Below, piece by piece: positions 42,065 to 51,444 of a stretch of DNA of 64,000 nt. The position numbers and the translations under genes were made by a program. Position 1 is the stretch's first letter; each line of letters begins with the position of its first letter. A model generated the notes under the pieces. It was not told where the DNA came from, did no database searches, and saw only the letters and a list, made by a program, of their open reading frames with translations. This stretch comes from a bacterium (GTDB taxonomy: Bacteria; Armatimonadota; UBA5829): NCBI GenBank assembly GCA_021372295.1, contig JAJFUS010000034.1, positions 1-64,000 of the forward strand, read 5' to 3'.

Positions 42065-43071
42065 AGATTCTTGGAATAGAAACAAGCTGCGACGAGACAA
42101 GCGCAGCGGTGGTTGCCGACGGCGTCAGCGTGCTGTCCAACGTAATAGCCTCACAGGTCGAGATTCACGCCCGGTTCGGCGGAGTCGTTCCCGAAGTTGC
42201 CTCCCGACGGCATGTCGAGCTTATTATGCCCACAATCCAGGAAGCTCTGGATAAAGCCGGCTGCGCCCTGCATGACATCGACTGCATCGGCGTAATCAAC
42301 CGGCCGGGACTTATCGGCGCACTGATAGTGGGAGTCGCGGCGGCAAAGACTATCGCTTACGCGGCAAAGATTCCGCTGGTGGCCGTTCATCATATCGAGG
42401 CGCACATATATGCAAACTGGCTCACGGCAGCCGACATACAGTTTCCCTTGATATGTCTGGTAGTCTCGGGAGGGCATTCCGACCTGATATATATGTCCGA
42501 TCACGGCAAATATGAGATTCTGGCGCGCACTCGCGACGACGCGGCGGGTGAGTGTTTCGACAAATGCGCCCGCGCTATAGGTCTGGGTTATCCCGGCGGC
42601 CCCGAAATAGACCGGCTGGCAAAGGAAGGTAACTCGCACTCCGTAAAATTCCCGCGCGCCAAGGTCGGTGACACGCTGGATTTCAGTTTCAGCGGGCTCA
42701 AGACCGCGGTGATCCGCTACATCGAGGGCTTCGCCGAAAGGCCTCCTCTTCCTGACCTTGCCGCGAGCTTTCAGGCCGCGATTGTGGATGTGCTGGTCGA
42801 TCACACGTTCAAGGCTGCCCAGGAGCGCGGCGTAAAGCTGGTAATGATGGCCGGTGGGGTCGCCGCGAACAGCTCTCTTCAAGCCGCAATGAAGGCGCGC
42901 GGAAAAGAACTCGGCATCGTTGTGAACGCGCCGCCGCCTGTGCTCTGCACTGATAACGCCGCAATGACGGCCGCCGCCGCATACTTTGCCCAGGAGAGAG
43001 GCTTATATGCGGGTCTGGATCTGGATTCGTTTGCGTCGCAGCCTATCGGCGAGCGGGCGGAAGCTATGTAA
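42061..43071 (+). CDS. tsaD: tRNA N6-threonylcarbamoyltransferase TsaD
   Basis: 336 residues, full length. SCDETSAAVV at the N terminus, the metal-binding HHIEAHIYANW motif, a VVSGGHSDLIYM segment and the GGVAANSSLQ motif are all present. It forms the t6A base at position 37 of ANN-reading tRNAs together with TsaB and TsaE, which are not in the window. The start is TTG overlapping the end of rimI by four bases. Confidence 0.97.
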   Translation: MKILGIETSCDETSAAVVADGVSVLSNVIASQVEIHARFGGVVPEVASRRHVELIMPTIQEALDKAGCALHDIDCIGVINRPGLIGALIVGVAAAKTIAYAAKIPLVAVHHIEAHIYANWLTAADIQFPLICLVVSGGHSDLIYMSDHGKYEILARTRDDAAGECFDKCARAIGLGYPGGPEIDRLAKEGNSHSVKFPRAKVGDTLDFSFSGLKTAVIRYIEGFAERPPLPDLAASFQAAIVDVLVDHTFKAAQERGVKLVMMAGGVAANSSLQAAMKARGKELGIVVNAPPPVLCTDNAAMTAAAAYFAQERGLYAGLDLDSFASQPIGERAEAM

Positions 43072-43115
43072 CCGGCATTTTGAGGTTGATATAAAGACGA
43101 AACTGCGAAATGAAT

Positions 43116-43160
43116 GGCGATAGGCAACGGTTCGAAAACCACCACCTATCGCCTTATTCC
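43116..43160. terminator. Bidirectional terminator between tsaD and the UPF0182 gene
   Basis: GGCGATAGG and CCTATCGCC (9-bp perfect stem), with an inner GGTT/AACC pairing, stand between two converging genes. A T-rich stretch follows on the + strand. Confidence 0.7.
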
Positions 43161-43166
43161 TATTCC

Positions 43167-45956
43167 TTATCTCGCCTTCGCCTTCAACTCATTCAGAGTC
43201 TTCTGCAAAGCCTTCACCTGAACGCCGTACTGGCTCCAATCGCCGCGCTTCTGAGCGTCCTGAGCGGCATTGTATTGCGAGACAGCCTGATCTATAAGCC
43301 GTTTGACACTCTCGCTGGCCACAGCCCCCGGAACAACAGGCGACGGCTTCCCCACCCCTGCCTTGGGCTTGGCGACACTCTCGGGAGTTGTAACCGGCGC
43401 GCCGACCACGTCAGAAAGTGCCTCGGCAAGAGTCGGCTGCATCGCGACTTTATTGCCCAGCGCCACTATCACACGCTTGAGCTCAGGAATTTTGGTGCTG
43501 GTAGATTCCAGATAGACGGGCATCACATACATCAGCGATGACTCAATCGGCACGACAAGCAAATTACCACTGCTTACCTGCGACCCCTGCTGGCTCCACA
43601 ACGTAACCTGCTGCGATATAACCGTGTCCTGACGAGCCCTTGCGGCGACCTGCTGCGGGCCATATACGTTCTTGTCGCGAGGGAACTGATAGAGCACCAG
43701 CCGGCCATAATCCGCCGCGTCGCACTTCGCGCACATCCACGAAACCATGTTGAACTTGCCTGCGCGGATGAATGGAGTCATCAGAATAAACTCCTCGCTC
43801 TCGCCGTTGGGCAGCTTCATGATCACGTAATACGGCTCCATAGGAGAACCCTCTTCCCCGCCGCCACCAGTCAGGTCGGCACGGCTCGCCACTTCCCAAA
43901 GGTCACTGTTATTGTAAAAGACGGTCGGGTTGGTCTGATGATAGCGCCTGTAGATGTTGGTCTGGATGCGGAACAAGTCCTCGGGATAACGAATATGCTC
44001 CCGAAGTTGGGCAGGCATTCTCGAAATCGGCTTAAACGCGCCCGGAAACATCTTCTGGTAAGTCTTAATGATCGGGTCGTCGAGCGGCTCCTGAATCGAA
44101 TATGCGTCCACCTTGCCCGTATAAGCGTTCACCACAATCTTTACTGAGTTCCTTATATAGTTGAAGCTGGTCGCATCAGACGGAGAGCGCTGCGAGTAAG
44201 GATAGGCGTCGGTTATGGTATAACCGTCCCACATCCAATAAAGGCCGCCACCGGCAGTCACAAGATAAGGATCGCTGTCAAACTGCAAAAACGAGAACAG
44301 CGTCCTAACGCGATTCTCCACTTCCCTGTTGTAGAGCACCTTGCTTTTTGACTTTAGATTCTGGTTCAGGAGGATGTTCAAATCCTGGAACCTGAGCGCA
44401 AACAACACCTTTCGGAAGAAACCGCCTATGCCGATCCCCTCGTCGCCCGAATAAGTGGTCTCTACAGTTCCTGCGCCGGCGGGGTAGTCGAACTCCTTGG
44501 CGTTGGTGTCTACAAACACATAATTTCTGGTGACCTCACCAAAGTAGACCCCCATCTGATCCAGAGGCAGATCGACTGTCGTTTTGGGCGGAATATCGGA
44601 AACGAAAAACGTGGGCATGCCTTCGTCGTTTACTTCGTTCACGGGGCTCATACAGAACCCATAACCGTGAGTGTATTGCAGGTGCAGATTGATCCAGGTC
44701 TGCGCGTTGGATGCCAGTTGCTCCTGATCGAATTCTCTTGCCGACAGCCACACCTGCCGGTAGCGCTTCTCGCCGCTGGCCTTATCGGCCAGCCAGTAGC
44801 GATCAACATCCACGTCTTGGAAATGATAATATTGATTGATCGTCTGAACCTGATTGTATGCGCTCTGTAGATGATCTTGATCCCATAAACGAACGTTCTG
44901 AATGGTGGTTTCGTTAGCTTCGACCTGCGCGGCGGTGAGGGATGTTTCGGCGGCAAAAGGTCTCACCGCTATCTGATCCAGGCCATAGGCATTCTGCGTG
45001 GCAGTGATCGCCCGTTTTATGAATGGCATTTCCTTTTCCAGTTCGTTGGGCTTGACATTGAGCTGCTCAACTAACGCAGGATAAATGCTCCCCGCCAGAA
45101 TCGACATACCTACCACCAGCCCAAGCCCCACGGTGGCAAACCCGAGTCCTCGCCTGGTAATATTGAACAATACCAGCAGACCACCGATAATCGCTACGAA
45201 AAACAATATCCACAACGCATAAAGCCTCGCGTGAACATCCGCGTAGCTCGCGCCGTCAAACAGGTTTCCGCTGCCTAGCACAAGCTGGTACATGCCGAGC
45301 CTGTAGCCCCACGCCTTCAGGAAAAACATCAGCGCCACAAGCGTTCCGAGATGAGCCTTCACTCCGGGCGCGAACTGCACCCTGTTGCCGAACACCTCGA
45401 TTGCCTCGTCGGCATAATGAATCGCGATTGCGGCTATGGTCGATATCGCCAGCGCCACAAACAGCCAGTTGTATATATAGTTCAGGAACGGCAGTCTGAA
45501 CACATAGAACCCGATATCCATGCCAAACTGCGGGTCGGTCGCGCCGAATGGAGTCGAGTGTACGAATTTCAGCCAGTCCTCCCAGTGTGTGGCCGCTTCC
45601 AGACCCACCAGCACCGATATCACAATGCTGCCGCCGAATAGCACCAACCCGATACCACGCCGGGCTAGCCTGCCGAGCCGCTCCAACAGCCGCTGCTCAA
45701 GCCCCATCGGCGACGGCGGGGGCGCAATTTTCCTGGCATACCACAAATTGCCGTATATGACAAAGAAGAAAAGCAGGCCCAACACAACCCCAAGCCCAAC
45801 TTTGGTCAGCAGTATCTTGGAAAAAATGCCGCCGTAGCCCAAATCCTTGAACCACAACCAGTCGGTATATAGCCCGACCAGAGCGCCTCCGAATATCATC
45901 AGCAGCAGCAAGAGCGCGACAACAGCCGGCCAGAAATATTTATGCAATGTACTCAT
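43167..45956 (-). CDS. UPF0182 family large membrane protein
   Basis: 929 residues. About seven membrane segments in the first 320 residues (ALLLLLMIFGGALVGLY, VVLGLLFFFVIYGNLWYA, GSIVISVLVGLEAATHW and others) precede a 500-residue outer domain with YTHGYGFCMSPVNEVNDEG and PYLVTAGGGLYWMWDGY, the usual family landmarks. The C terminus has a Pro/Ala linker and a helical end. Function of UPF0182 proteins is unknown. GGAGG lies 9 bases before the ATG. The promoter at 45995 serves it. Confidence 0.93.
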   Translation of the reverse strand: MSTLHKYFWPAVVALLLLLMIFGGALVGLYTDWLWFKDLGYGGIFSKILLTKVGLGVVLGLLFFFVIYGNLWYARKIAPPPSPMGLEQRLLERLGRLARRGIGLVLFGGSIVISVLVGLEAATHWEDWLKFVHSTPFGATDPQFGMDIGFYVFRLPFLNYIYNWLFVALAISTIAAIAIHYADEAIEVFGNRVQFAPGVKAHLGTLVALMFFLKAWGYRLGMYQLVLGSGNLFDGASYADVHARLYALWILFFVAIIGGLLVLFNITRRGLGFATVGLGLVVGMSILAGSIYPALVEQLNVKPNELEKEMPFIKRAITATQNAYGLDQIAVRPFAAETSLTAAQVEANETTIQNVRLWDQDHLQSAYNQVQTINQYYHFQDVDVDRYWLADKASGEKRYRQVWLSAREFDQEQLASNAQTWINLHLQYTHGYGFCMSPVNEVNDEGMPTFFVSDIPPKTTVDLPLDQMGVYFGEVTRNYVFVDTNAKEFDYPAGAGTVETTYSGDEGIGIGGFFRKVLFALRFQDLNILLNQNLKSKSKVLYNREVENRVRTLFSFLQFDSDPYLVTAGGGLYWMWDGYTITDAYPYSQRSPSDATSFNYIRNSVKIVVNAYTGKVDAYSIQEPLDDPIIKTYQKMFPGAFKPISRMPAQLREHIRYPEDLFRIQTNIYRRYHQTNPTVFYNNSDLWEVASRADLTGGGGEEGSPMEPYYVIMKLPNGESEEFILMTPFIRAGKFNMVSWMCAKCDAADYGRLVLYQFPRDKNVYGPQQVAARARQDTVISQQVTLWSQQGSQVSSGNLLVVPIESSLMYVMPVYLESTSTKIPELKRVIVALGNKVAMQPTLAEALSDVVGAPVTTPESVAKPKAGVGKPSPVVPGAVASESVKRLIDQAVSQYNAAQDAQKRGDWSQYGVQVKALQKTLNELKAKAR

Positions 45957-45994
45957 AGTTATCAGTCCTCCATGTGCTTAGCACCGACGCCGGG

Positions 45995-46023
45995 ATTATA
46001 CCATTTACCCAACACAAGAGCAA
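45995..46023 (-). promoter_or_regulatory. Promoter of the UPF0182 gene
   Basis: On the minus strand: TTGCTC, 17 bases, TATAAT with TGG just before the -10. Confidence 0.65.
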
Positions 46024-46048
46024 GGCTGAACGCTTCGTCAAAAATCGC

Positions 46049-46076
46049 TAAACCCAATGCCCCGGACTGTCGATAC
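46049..46076 (+). promoter_or_regulatory. Sigma-28 (FliA/SigD) type promoter of the flgF operon
   Basis: TAAA, 16 bases, GTCGATAC; consensus TAAA-N15/16-GCCGATAA. The block CGCTAAACCC...TGTCGATACGT is repeated at 54810-54841 before the flagellin gene. It is 18 bases from the flgF start. Confidence 0.8.
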
Positions 46077-46093
46077 GTCCATTGGAGACGAAA

Positions 46094-46780
46094 ATGATTA
46101 GAGCATTTTACACAGCAGCAAGCGGACTTGTCGCGCAGGCGAACAGACAAGACGTCATAGCCAATAACATCGCCAACGCGCAGACTCCCGGCTTCAAGCG
46201 GCAGAAGGTGGTCACCTCGTCGTTTGCCAGTGAGTTGGAAAGCCAGATGATCACAGCTCTGCAGCGCGAGCGACCGCCTTATCCGGATTCGCCGGTGTCA
46301 CCCGTGCTTGCTTATGCATCGTCGGCGCAGGACAACTCAGAAGGCCCGATACACGGCACTGGTAACGCTTTTGACTTCGCGATTGACGGGCCGGGCGCGT
46401 TTGAGGTTAACACAGCGACCGGAACCAGGCTCACTCGAGCAGGCAATTTCAGGCTCGACACCAGCGGTGAACTATGCACAGCCGATGGCGAAAAGGTAGT
46501 GGGCGAGTCCGGGCCGATCCTGATATCCGACGGCAAGTGGAAAGTCGACGCGAATGGCGATGTCATCGTCAACGGCGCGATTCTCAATAAAATCAAGATA
46601 GTCGGCGGTCAGCGGGACCAGACTAAAGTTATGCAGGGTTATCTCGAAGGCGCTAATATCAGCATCGTTCGAGAGATGGTGGATATGATTGCAAACGTGC
46701 GGTCATTCGAGGCCAACCAGAAGGTCGTCACCTCGGTAGACAGCACTCTGGACAAGTTAATTAACAGCGCAGGTTCGTAA
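46094..46780 (+). CDS. flgF: Flagellar basal-body rod protein FlgF-like
   Basis: 228 residues. The N terminus MIRAFYTAASGLVAQANRQD followed by VIANNIANAQTPGFKRQ is the rod/hook family motif; the C-terminal helix (ISIVREMVDMIANVRSFEANQKV) is the partner segment that packs with it. By size and its place before flgG it is FlgF, part of the proximal rod. ATG 46094 has GGAG upstream, so the TTG at 46082 is dropped. It heads a run of twelve flagellar genes. Confidence 0.92.
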   Translation: MIRAFYTAASGLVAQANRQDVIANNIANAQTPGFKRQKVVTSSFASELESQMITALQRERPPYPDSPVSPVLAYASSAQDNSEGPIHGTGNAFDFAIDGPGAFEVNTATGTRLTRAGNFRLDTSGELCTADGEKVVGESGPILISDGKWKVDANGDVIVNGAILNKIKIVGGQRDQTKVMQGYLEGANISIVREMVDMIANVRSFEANQKVVTSVDSTLDKLINSAGS

Positions 46781-46798
46781 AAACACGGAGGCATTGAA

Positions 46799-47587
46799 AT
46801 GATTCGAGCATTGTACACCGCGGCTACAGGGATGGAAGCCCAGCAACTGAACATGGATGTTACGGCAAACAACCTGGCGAACGTCAGCACAACGGGGTTC
46901 AAAAAGAGCCGCGTAGACTTCCAGGACCTGCTATATCAAACCGTTCGAACCGCAGGCAGTTCGCAAGCTCAAGGTGTCGTGGTGCCTACCGGCATTCAGG
47001 TCGGCCTCGGAACTCGGCTTGGCGCGACCCAGAAGATTTTCACACAAGGCGACTACAAAGAAACCGACAACCCCCTCGACGTCATGATCGAAGGCGACGG
47101 TTTCTTCCAGGTAATGCTTCCCAATGGCGAAACGGCATATACACGCGACGGTGCATTCAAACGCGACGCCAACGGCAAGATCGTCAATTCCGACGGCTAC
47201 GCTATACAGCCTGAGATGACCATTCCTTCCGACGCCAAGGATGTCACTATCGGCGAAGACGGTACTATCAGCGTCACTCTGGCAGGTCAGACCGGATCCC
47301 AGGAACTCGGGCAACTTCAACTCGTAAAATTCGTGAACCCCGCCGGTCTGAGCAGCCTGGGCGGCAATCTTTACGCGCAGACCGAATCCTCCGGCGACCC
47401 GATTACGGGCACACCCGGCGAGGACGGACTCGGATCACTGACGCAGGGGGTCATCGAAATGTCCAACGTGCAGGTCGTGGACGAAATGGTCAATATGATC
47501 GAAGCCCAGCGAGCCTACGAGGTCAACTCTAAGAGCATCCAGGCCGCAGACGACATGTTGAGCGTCGCCAACCAGCTCAGGAGGTAA
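46799..47587 (+). CDS. flgG: Flagellar distal-rod protein FlgG
   Basis: 262 residues, the standard length. N-terminal [20 protein letters not shown] and [20 protein letters not shown], with the FlgG-specific YQTVR-rich insertion after it, and the C-terminal [19 protein letters not shown]. It forms the distal rod in the periplasm and is exported by the flagellar type III system without a cleaved signal. GGAGG precedes the ATG. Confidence 0.96.
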   Translation: MIRALYTAATGMEAQQLNMDVTANNLANVSTTGFKKSRVDFQDLLYQTVRTAGSSQAQGVVVPTGIQVGLGTRLGATQKIFTQGDYKETDNPLDVMIEGDGFFQVMLPNGETAYTRDGAFKRDANGKIVNSDGYAIQPEMTIPSDAKDVTIGEDGTISVTLAGQTGSQELGQLQLVKFVNPAGLSSLGGNLYAQTESSGDPITGTPGEDGLGSLTQGVIEMSNVQVVDEMVNMIEAQRAYEVNSKSIQAADDMLSVANQLRR

Positions 47588-47592
47588 GCTCC

Positions 47593-48576
47593 ATGTTTCG
47601 CGCGATCCTGATTCTAATGGCGATAGTACTAATAATTCCGGCAGTATGCGCGGCAGTTGAACCCGCTACAACACCGACATTAGTCACGTTGAGACCGCAG
47701 GCCGAAGTGGCCCCGGCGCAATATGTGACTCTGGGTGAGATCGCCGACATCGAAGCGCCGCAAGACACAATTGCCAGAATAAGCAACATCACCGTAGGAA
47801 CCGGGCCTCTGCCCGGAAGAAGCAATACCATCAGCGCCGACTACGTAAGGGTAAAGCTCAGAGCAGCCGGCCTGAACGATGCTTCAGTGCAGATAAACGG
47901 TGCGGTCAAAGTGCAAATAGTGGGGCGATGCGTAACGCTGACCCCCGAGGATCTTGCCGAGGAAGCAAAGAGTTTTCTCACCGGATGCATGTCACTGGGC
48001 GACGCAAATTATAACATCGTGGTGGACAGATACCCGAAAAAGATCGTGCTTCCTCAGGGCAGCGACGTAACGATCAGTCCCAAGCTGATGTCGGTTTCCG
48101 CTCAGCCCGGAGTAAATACTGTCGGTCTGGACATCCTGCTCAATGGCAGTATAGCCGCGACAACCAGCGCCGTGCTGAGCGTAAAGGCAGTCCTGGATGT
48201 GATGGTCGCAACAACCACCATCAGTCAGGGCGAACCGTTAACCGAGGCAAACACGACCTGGGAAAAACATGAGATTACTAATCAGCGCGATATCATCACG
48301 CGAAATGAATATGCGCAGCACAAAGACTGGATCGCCCGGCGAAGCATACCCACCGGAGTCATGATCACAACAGCAAGTGTCGCGATCGAACCCACAATCC
48401 ATCGCGGAGACGCGGTGAGCATAGTCGTAAAATGCGGAAACGTCACACTCCAGACCACCGGAGAAGCCAAACAAGACGGAAAAAAAGGCGATATGATCCG
48501 AGTTCTTTCGGCGATTTCGCAGAGTAATATCGATGCGAAAGTTATCGAGGCCGGTTTAGTGGAGATGAGCAGATGA
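47593..48576 (+). CDS. flgA: Flagellar P-ring assembly chaperone FlgA
   Basis: 327 residues. A Sec signal peptide (AILILMAIVLIIPAVCAAVE) leads into the periplasm. The C-terminal 130 residues are the SAF-type domain (DVMVATTTISQGEPLTEANT, GDAVSIVVKCGNVTLQTTGEA) that binds FlgI during P-ring assembly. It is longer than the E. coli protein (219 residues) at its N-terminal side. GGAGG precedes the ATG. Its stop overlaps flgH. Confidence 0.92.
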   Translation: MFRAILILMAIVLIIPAVCAAVEPATTPTLVTLRPQAEVAPAQYVTLGEIADIEAPQDTIARISNITVGTGPLPGRSNTISADYVRVKLRAAGLNDASVQINGAVKVQIVGRCVTLTPEDLAEEAKSFLTGCMSLGDANYNIVVDRYPKKIVLPQGSDVTISPKLMSVSAQPGVNTVGLDILLNGSIAATTSAVLSVKAVLDVMVATTTISQGEPLTEANTTWEKHEITNQRDIITRNEYAQHKDWIARRSIPTGVMITTASVAIEPTIHRGDAVSIVVKCGNVTLQTTGEAKQDGKKGDMIRVLSAISQSNIDAKVIEAGLVEMSR

Positions 48577-49160
48577 TGAACAGGTCAATTTGCAGCGCGT
48601 TTATACTCGCTTTGGTTCTTTTTGCGACCGGAACGGTATATGCCGAGTCACTTTGGAGTTCGGATGATACCAAAGCCGCTTATGAAGACAAAAAAGCGTA
48701 TAAGGTCGGCGATATCGTGACCGTTATCGTGGATGAGTCGGCTACGTCAAACGTGTCGGCAACCACTAATATATCGAAAACGAGCACGATCACCGCGAAA
48801 AAAGGAACCGGCGCTCTGCTGAAAAACATCCCTGAAACGAGCTATGACGGCGAGAATACCGTAAGCGCAAACGGCACGACAACCAGATCGAACAAGGTTT
48901 CATATACGATAGCCGCCAAGATCACGAGTATAGACGAGCACAACAATCTAAAAATCGAGGGCAAGCACCTTATCCAGTCAAATTCGGAGAAGGAAGAAAT
49001 CACGATCACCGGAACTGTTCGCCCGCAGGATATCGGAACCGACAACACAGTCGCTTCGACACAAATATCCGACGCGGTGATCAAACACTCCGGCAGCGGG
49101 TCAATATCGTCCAGACAAAAAGACGGTCTGATTACAAGAATATTCAAGTGGCTTTTCTAG
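48573..49160 (+). CDS. flgH: Flagellar L-ring protein FlgH without a lipobox
   Basis: 195 residues. SLWSSDDTKAAYEDKKAYKVGD and IVTVIVDESATSNVSATTNI are the FlgH core; GTVRPQDIGTDNTVASTQI and the SGSISSRQKDGLI end fit the family. It builds the ring in the outer membrane. In enteric bacteria FlgH is a lipoprotein; here the leader ends ATGTVYAES with no cysteine, so signal peptidase I cleavage is likely and there is no lipid anchor. It overlaps flgA by four bases. Confidence 0.93.
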   Translation: MMNRSICSAFILALVLFATGTVYAESLWSSDDTKAAYEDKKAYKVGDIVTVIVDESATSNVSATTNISKTSTITAKKGTGALLKNIPETSYDGENTVSANGTTTRSNKVSYTIAAKITSIDEHNNLKIEGKHLIQSNSEKEEITITGTVRPQDIGTDNTVASTQISDAVIKHSGSGSISSRQKDGLITRIFKWLF

Positions 49161-49189
49161 GGTCGAGGTTATTTTCGATGGAGGCTGTG

Positions 49190-50299
49190 ATGGTTAAATC
49201 GGCAAAAACATCAGGACTGATCGCGTTGATATTGCTCATCGCGGCGGGCTCAATATACGCGGAGGGTGTCAGGCTCAAAGACATCGCCGGCATAGAAGGG
49301 GTGCGAAACAATCAGTTGACCGGTTACGGCGTGGTCGTCGGCCTCAACGGCACCGGCGACAGCCAGCAGTCCAAATTTACGACCCAGTCTCTATCGAACT
49401 TGCTCAAGACTTATGGCATCGATATATCCGCCGACGAAATGAAAGTAAAAAACGCGGCAGCAGTAATGGTCACAGCAGTTCTTCCGCCGTTCGCAAGACC
49501 GGGAACCACAATTGACGTAGTGGTCTCGTCTCTGGGCGACGCAAAGACTCTGCAGGGCGGGACTCTTCTGCAAACGCCGCTCAAGGCCGCAAACGACGAA
49601 GTATATGCCGCGGCGCAGGGTCAGATCTCTATAGGCGGCTTCACTGGTGGCGGCGGAGGCGACTCCGTAACAAAAAATCATACCACCGTGGGAAGAATAC
49701 CCGGCGGCGCGATCGTGGAGAAAGAAACCCAGACAGATCTCACTATACAAGACGCGGTGAACGTCACTCTGAACAACAATGACTTCACAACCGCCTGCAG
49801 GACATCCGACGCAATTAATGAACGCCTAGGCGGACAGTATGCGAAAGCAATCGACGGCAACGTCATCGCAGTAAACGTGCCGGTGGAGTTTGCGGACAAC
49901 ACGGTTCCGTTTATCGCGATGCTGGAATCGGTGGAAGTAACCACCGACACCGTCGCCAAAATCATTGTAAACGAGCGCACAGGCACGATCATAATAGGCA
50001 GCCAGGTGCGAGTAATGCCGGTGGCGGTCGCCCACGGTGCGCTGACGGTCAAAATATCGACCGACACAATCGTGAGCCAACCGGAACCGCTTTCGGGCGG
50101 CTCGACAGTCGTAGCAAAAGACACAACCGTGGAAGTAAACGAGCAGCCAAATCATTTGATGGAATTAGACGGAGGATCGAGCATCGAAGAACTGGTGCGG
50201 GCGCTCAATGCCCTTAAGGTGACTCCAAGAGATCTTATCTCGATATTGCAGGCCATTAAAGACGCAGGCGCTCTCCAGGCACAGCTTGAGGTAATCTGA
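49190..50299 (+). CDS. flgI: Flagellar P-ring protein FlgI
   Basis: 369 residues. A signal peptide (SGLIALILLIAAGSIYA) is followed by the family start GVRLKDIAGIEGVRNNQLTG and the GYGVVVGLNGTGD motif; the C terminus (SSIEELVRALNALKVTPRDLISILQAIKDAGALQAQLEVI, abbreviated here to its features) is the usual one. It forms the ring in the peptidoglycan layer. ATG 49190 has GGAGG 5 bases upstream; ATG 49178 is an alternative. It overlaps flgJ by one base. Confidence 0.95.
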   Translation: MVKSAKTSGLIALILLIAAGSIYAEGVRLKDIAGIEGVRNNQLTGYGVVVGLNGTGDSQQSKFTTQSLSNLLKTYGIDISADEMKVKNAAAVMVTAVLPPFARPGTTIDVVVSSLGDAKTLQGGTLLQTPLKAANDEVYAAAQGQISIGGFTGGGGGDSVTKNHTTVGRIPGGAIVEKETQTDLTIQDAVNVTLNNNDFTTACRTSDAINERLGGQYAKAIDGNVIAVNVPVEFADNTVPFIAMLESVEVTTDTVAKIIVNERTGTIIIGSQVRVMPVAVAHGALTVKISTDTIVSQPEPLSGGSTVVAKDTTVEVNEQPNHLMELDGGSSIEELVRALNALKVTPRDLISILQAIKDAGALQAQLEVI

Positions 50300-50640
50300 T
50301 GCAAATACAATCAGCAGGCAATATGCCATTACAAACACCGGCATCCGATAAAACCGAAAAAACAGTCAATAAGACCGACATAGAAGACAAAAAGCTCAAA
50401 AGCGCGTGCAAAGACTTCGAGTCTGTTTTCCTCGGCTACATACTCAAAGGCATGCGAAAAACGGTATCGAAGAGCGAGCTCCTTGACTCCAGCAATGGAG
50501 AAGAGATATTCCAGGGCATGATGGACGACGCAATATGCAAATCCGCGGCGGAAACTGAATCCATCGGAATTGCGGACATGCTCTACAACCAGTTGGGCGA
50601 CCTGATTAAACAGCAAGACTTACGAGGTGAAAACCCATGA
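50299..50640 (+). CDS. flgJ: Flagellar rod-binding protein, FlgJ N-terminal domain only
   Basis: 113 residues. KLKSACKDFESVFLGYILKG and GEEIFQGMMDDAICKSAAE define the rod-cap domain of FlgJ. The muramidase domain of the enteric protein is absent, as in many other phyla, so another enzyme must open the peptidoglycan. It overlaps flgM by four bases. Confidence 0.9.
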   Translation: MQIQSAGNMPLQTPASDKTEKTVNKTDIEDKKLKSACKDFESVFLGYILKGMRKTVSKSELLDSSNGEEIFQGMMDDAICKSAAETESIGIADMLYNQLGDLIKQQDLRGENP

Positions 50641-50924
50641 TGATATCGGCACACGGCGCGGACAAGGCACCCACTGTCCACCTGAACAGAACATACAAGG
50701 CCAATTCCGCACCGAACGTGAAACAGGCAAGCAAAACCGACAAGGTGAGCATTTCAAAGCTCTCCGCGCTGGTCAAGCAGGCACAGGCGCAGGCAATGGC
50801 TCAGCCCGACATCAGGCCCGACGCCGTCGCTAATGCAAAGGCCGCCCTGCAGAGCGGACGCATGGCCGGCAGCGGAGACATAGCTTCGGCGCTGATCGGT
50901 CGCGCAGTGAAAGGGCAGGTGTAG
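50637..50924 (+). CDS. flgM: Anti-sigma-28 factor FlgM
   Basis: 95 residues. KTDKVSISKLSALVKQAQAQ and DIRPDAVANAKAALQSGRM match the C-terminal sigma-binding half of FlgM; the N-terminal half is disordered in appearance. It holds sigma-28 inactive until the hook is complete, then is secreted. The window has two sigma-28-type promoters for it to act upon. The start overlaps flgJ. Confidence 0.9.
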   Translation: MMISAHGADKAPTVHLNRTYKANSAPNVKQASKTDKVSISKLSALVKQAQAQAMAQPDIRPDAVANAKAALQSGRMAGSGDIASALIGRAVKGQV

Positions 50925-50927
50925 ACT

Positions 50928-51434
50928 ATGGGTTCACGTGAAGAGCTCAGCGAAGCATTGGTGGAGTGTCTGAAGGAAGTCGGTTCGCTGATCGAATACG
51001 CCAACTCGATCACTCTCAGGCAAAGAGCCGGGCTTGTGGCAAATGACGCCGAAGAGATAGCCGTCACCAGCAGAGCGCACGAAGAGATTCTGCGGCGGGT
51101 GAGCCAGGCCGATCAAAGAGCGGCAGCCATTGCCACGGAACTGGCTCAACTTGTGGGAGTTGACCCTGAAAACTCAGACCCGAACGCTCTGGCCAAAGCG
51201 GCGGGGTTTCCATTCTCGATAATGATAAAGACCGAGATGGAGCATGTGGCGTCGCTTTCCGAAAAACTACGCAGAGCGAGCAAGGTCAATCGCAGGCTGC
51301 TGGACAACGGCCTGGAGATTCTTACCAGTTGTCTGCGCATTATAGCGGACGATCCCGGCCCGTCATCATATTCAAAAGACGCTAATATGATACCCAACGG
51401 ATCGCATGTCCTGAGTCTGGATATGCGAGTATAG
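50928..51434 (+). CDS. flgN: FlgN-family chaperone for hook-associated proteins
   Basis: 168 residues, all helical, no signal. Its length, the leucine heptads and its place between flgM and flgK are those of FlgN, the cytoplasmic chaperone of FlgK and FlgL. The sequence itself is weakly conserved in the family, so the call depends on context. Confidence 0.8.
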   Translation: MGSREELSEALVECLKEVGSLIEYANSITLRQRAGLVANDAEEIAVTSRAHEEILRRVSQADQRAAAIATELAQLVGVDPENSDPNALAKAAGFPFSIMIKTEMEHVASLSEKLRRASKVNRRLLDNGLEILTSCLRIIADDPGPSSYSKDANMIPNGSHVLSLDMRV

Positions 51435-51444
51435 GCAGGAAGCC

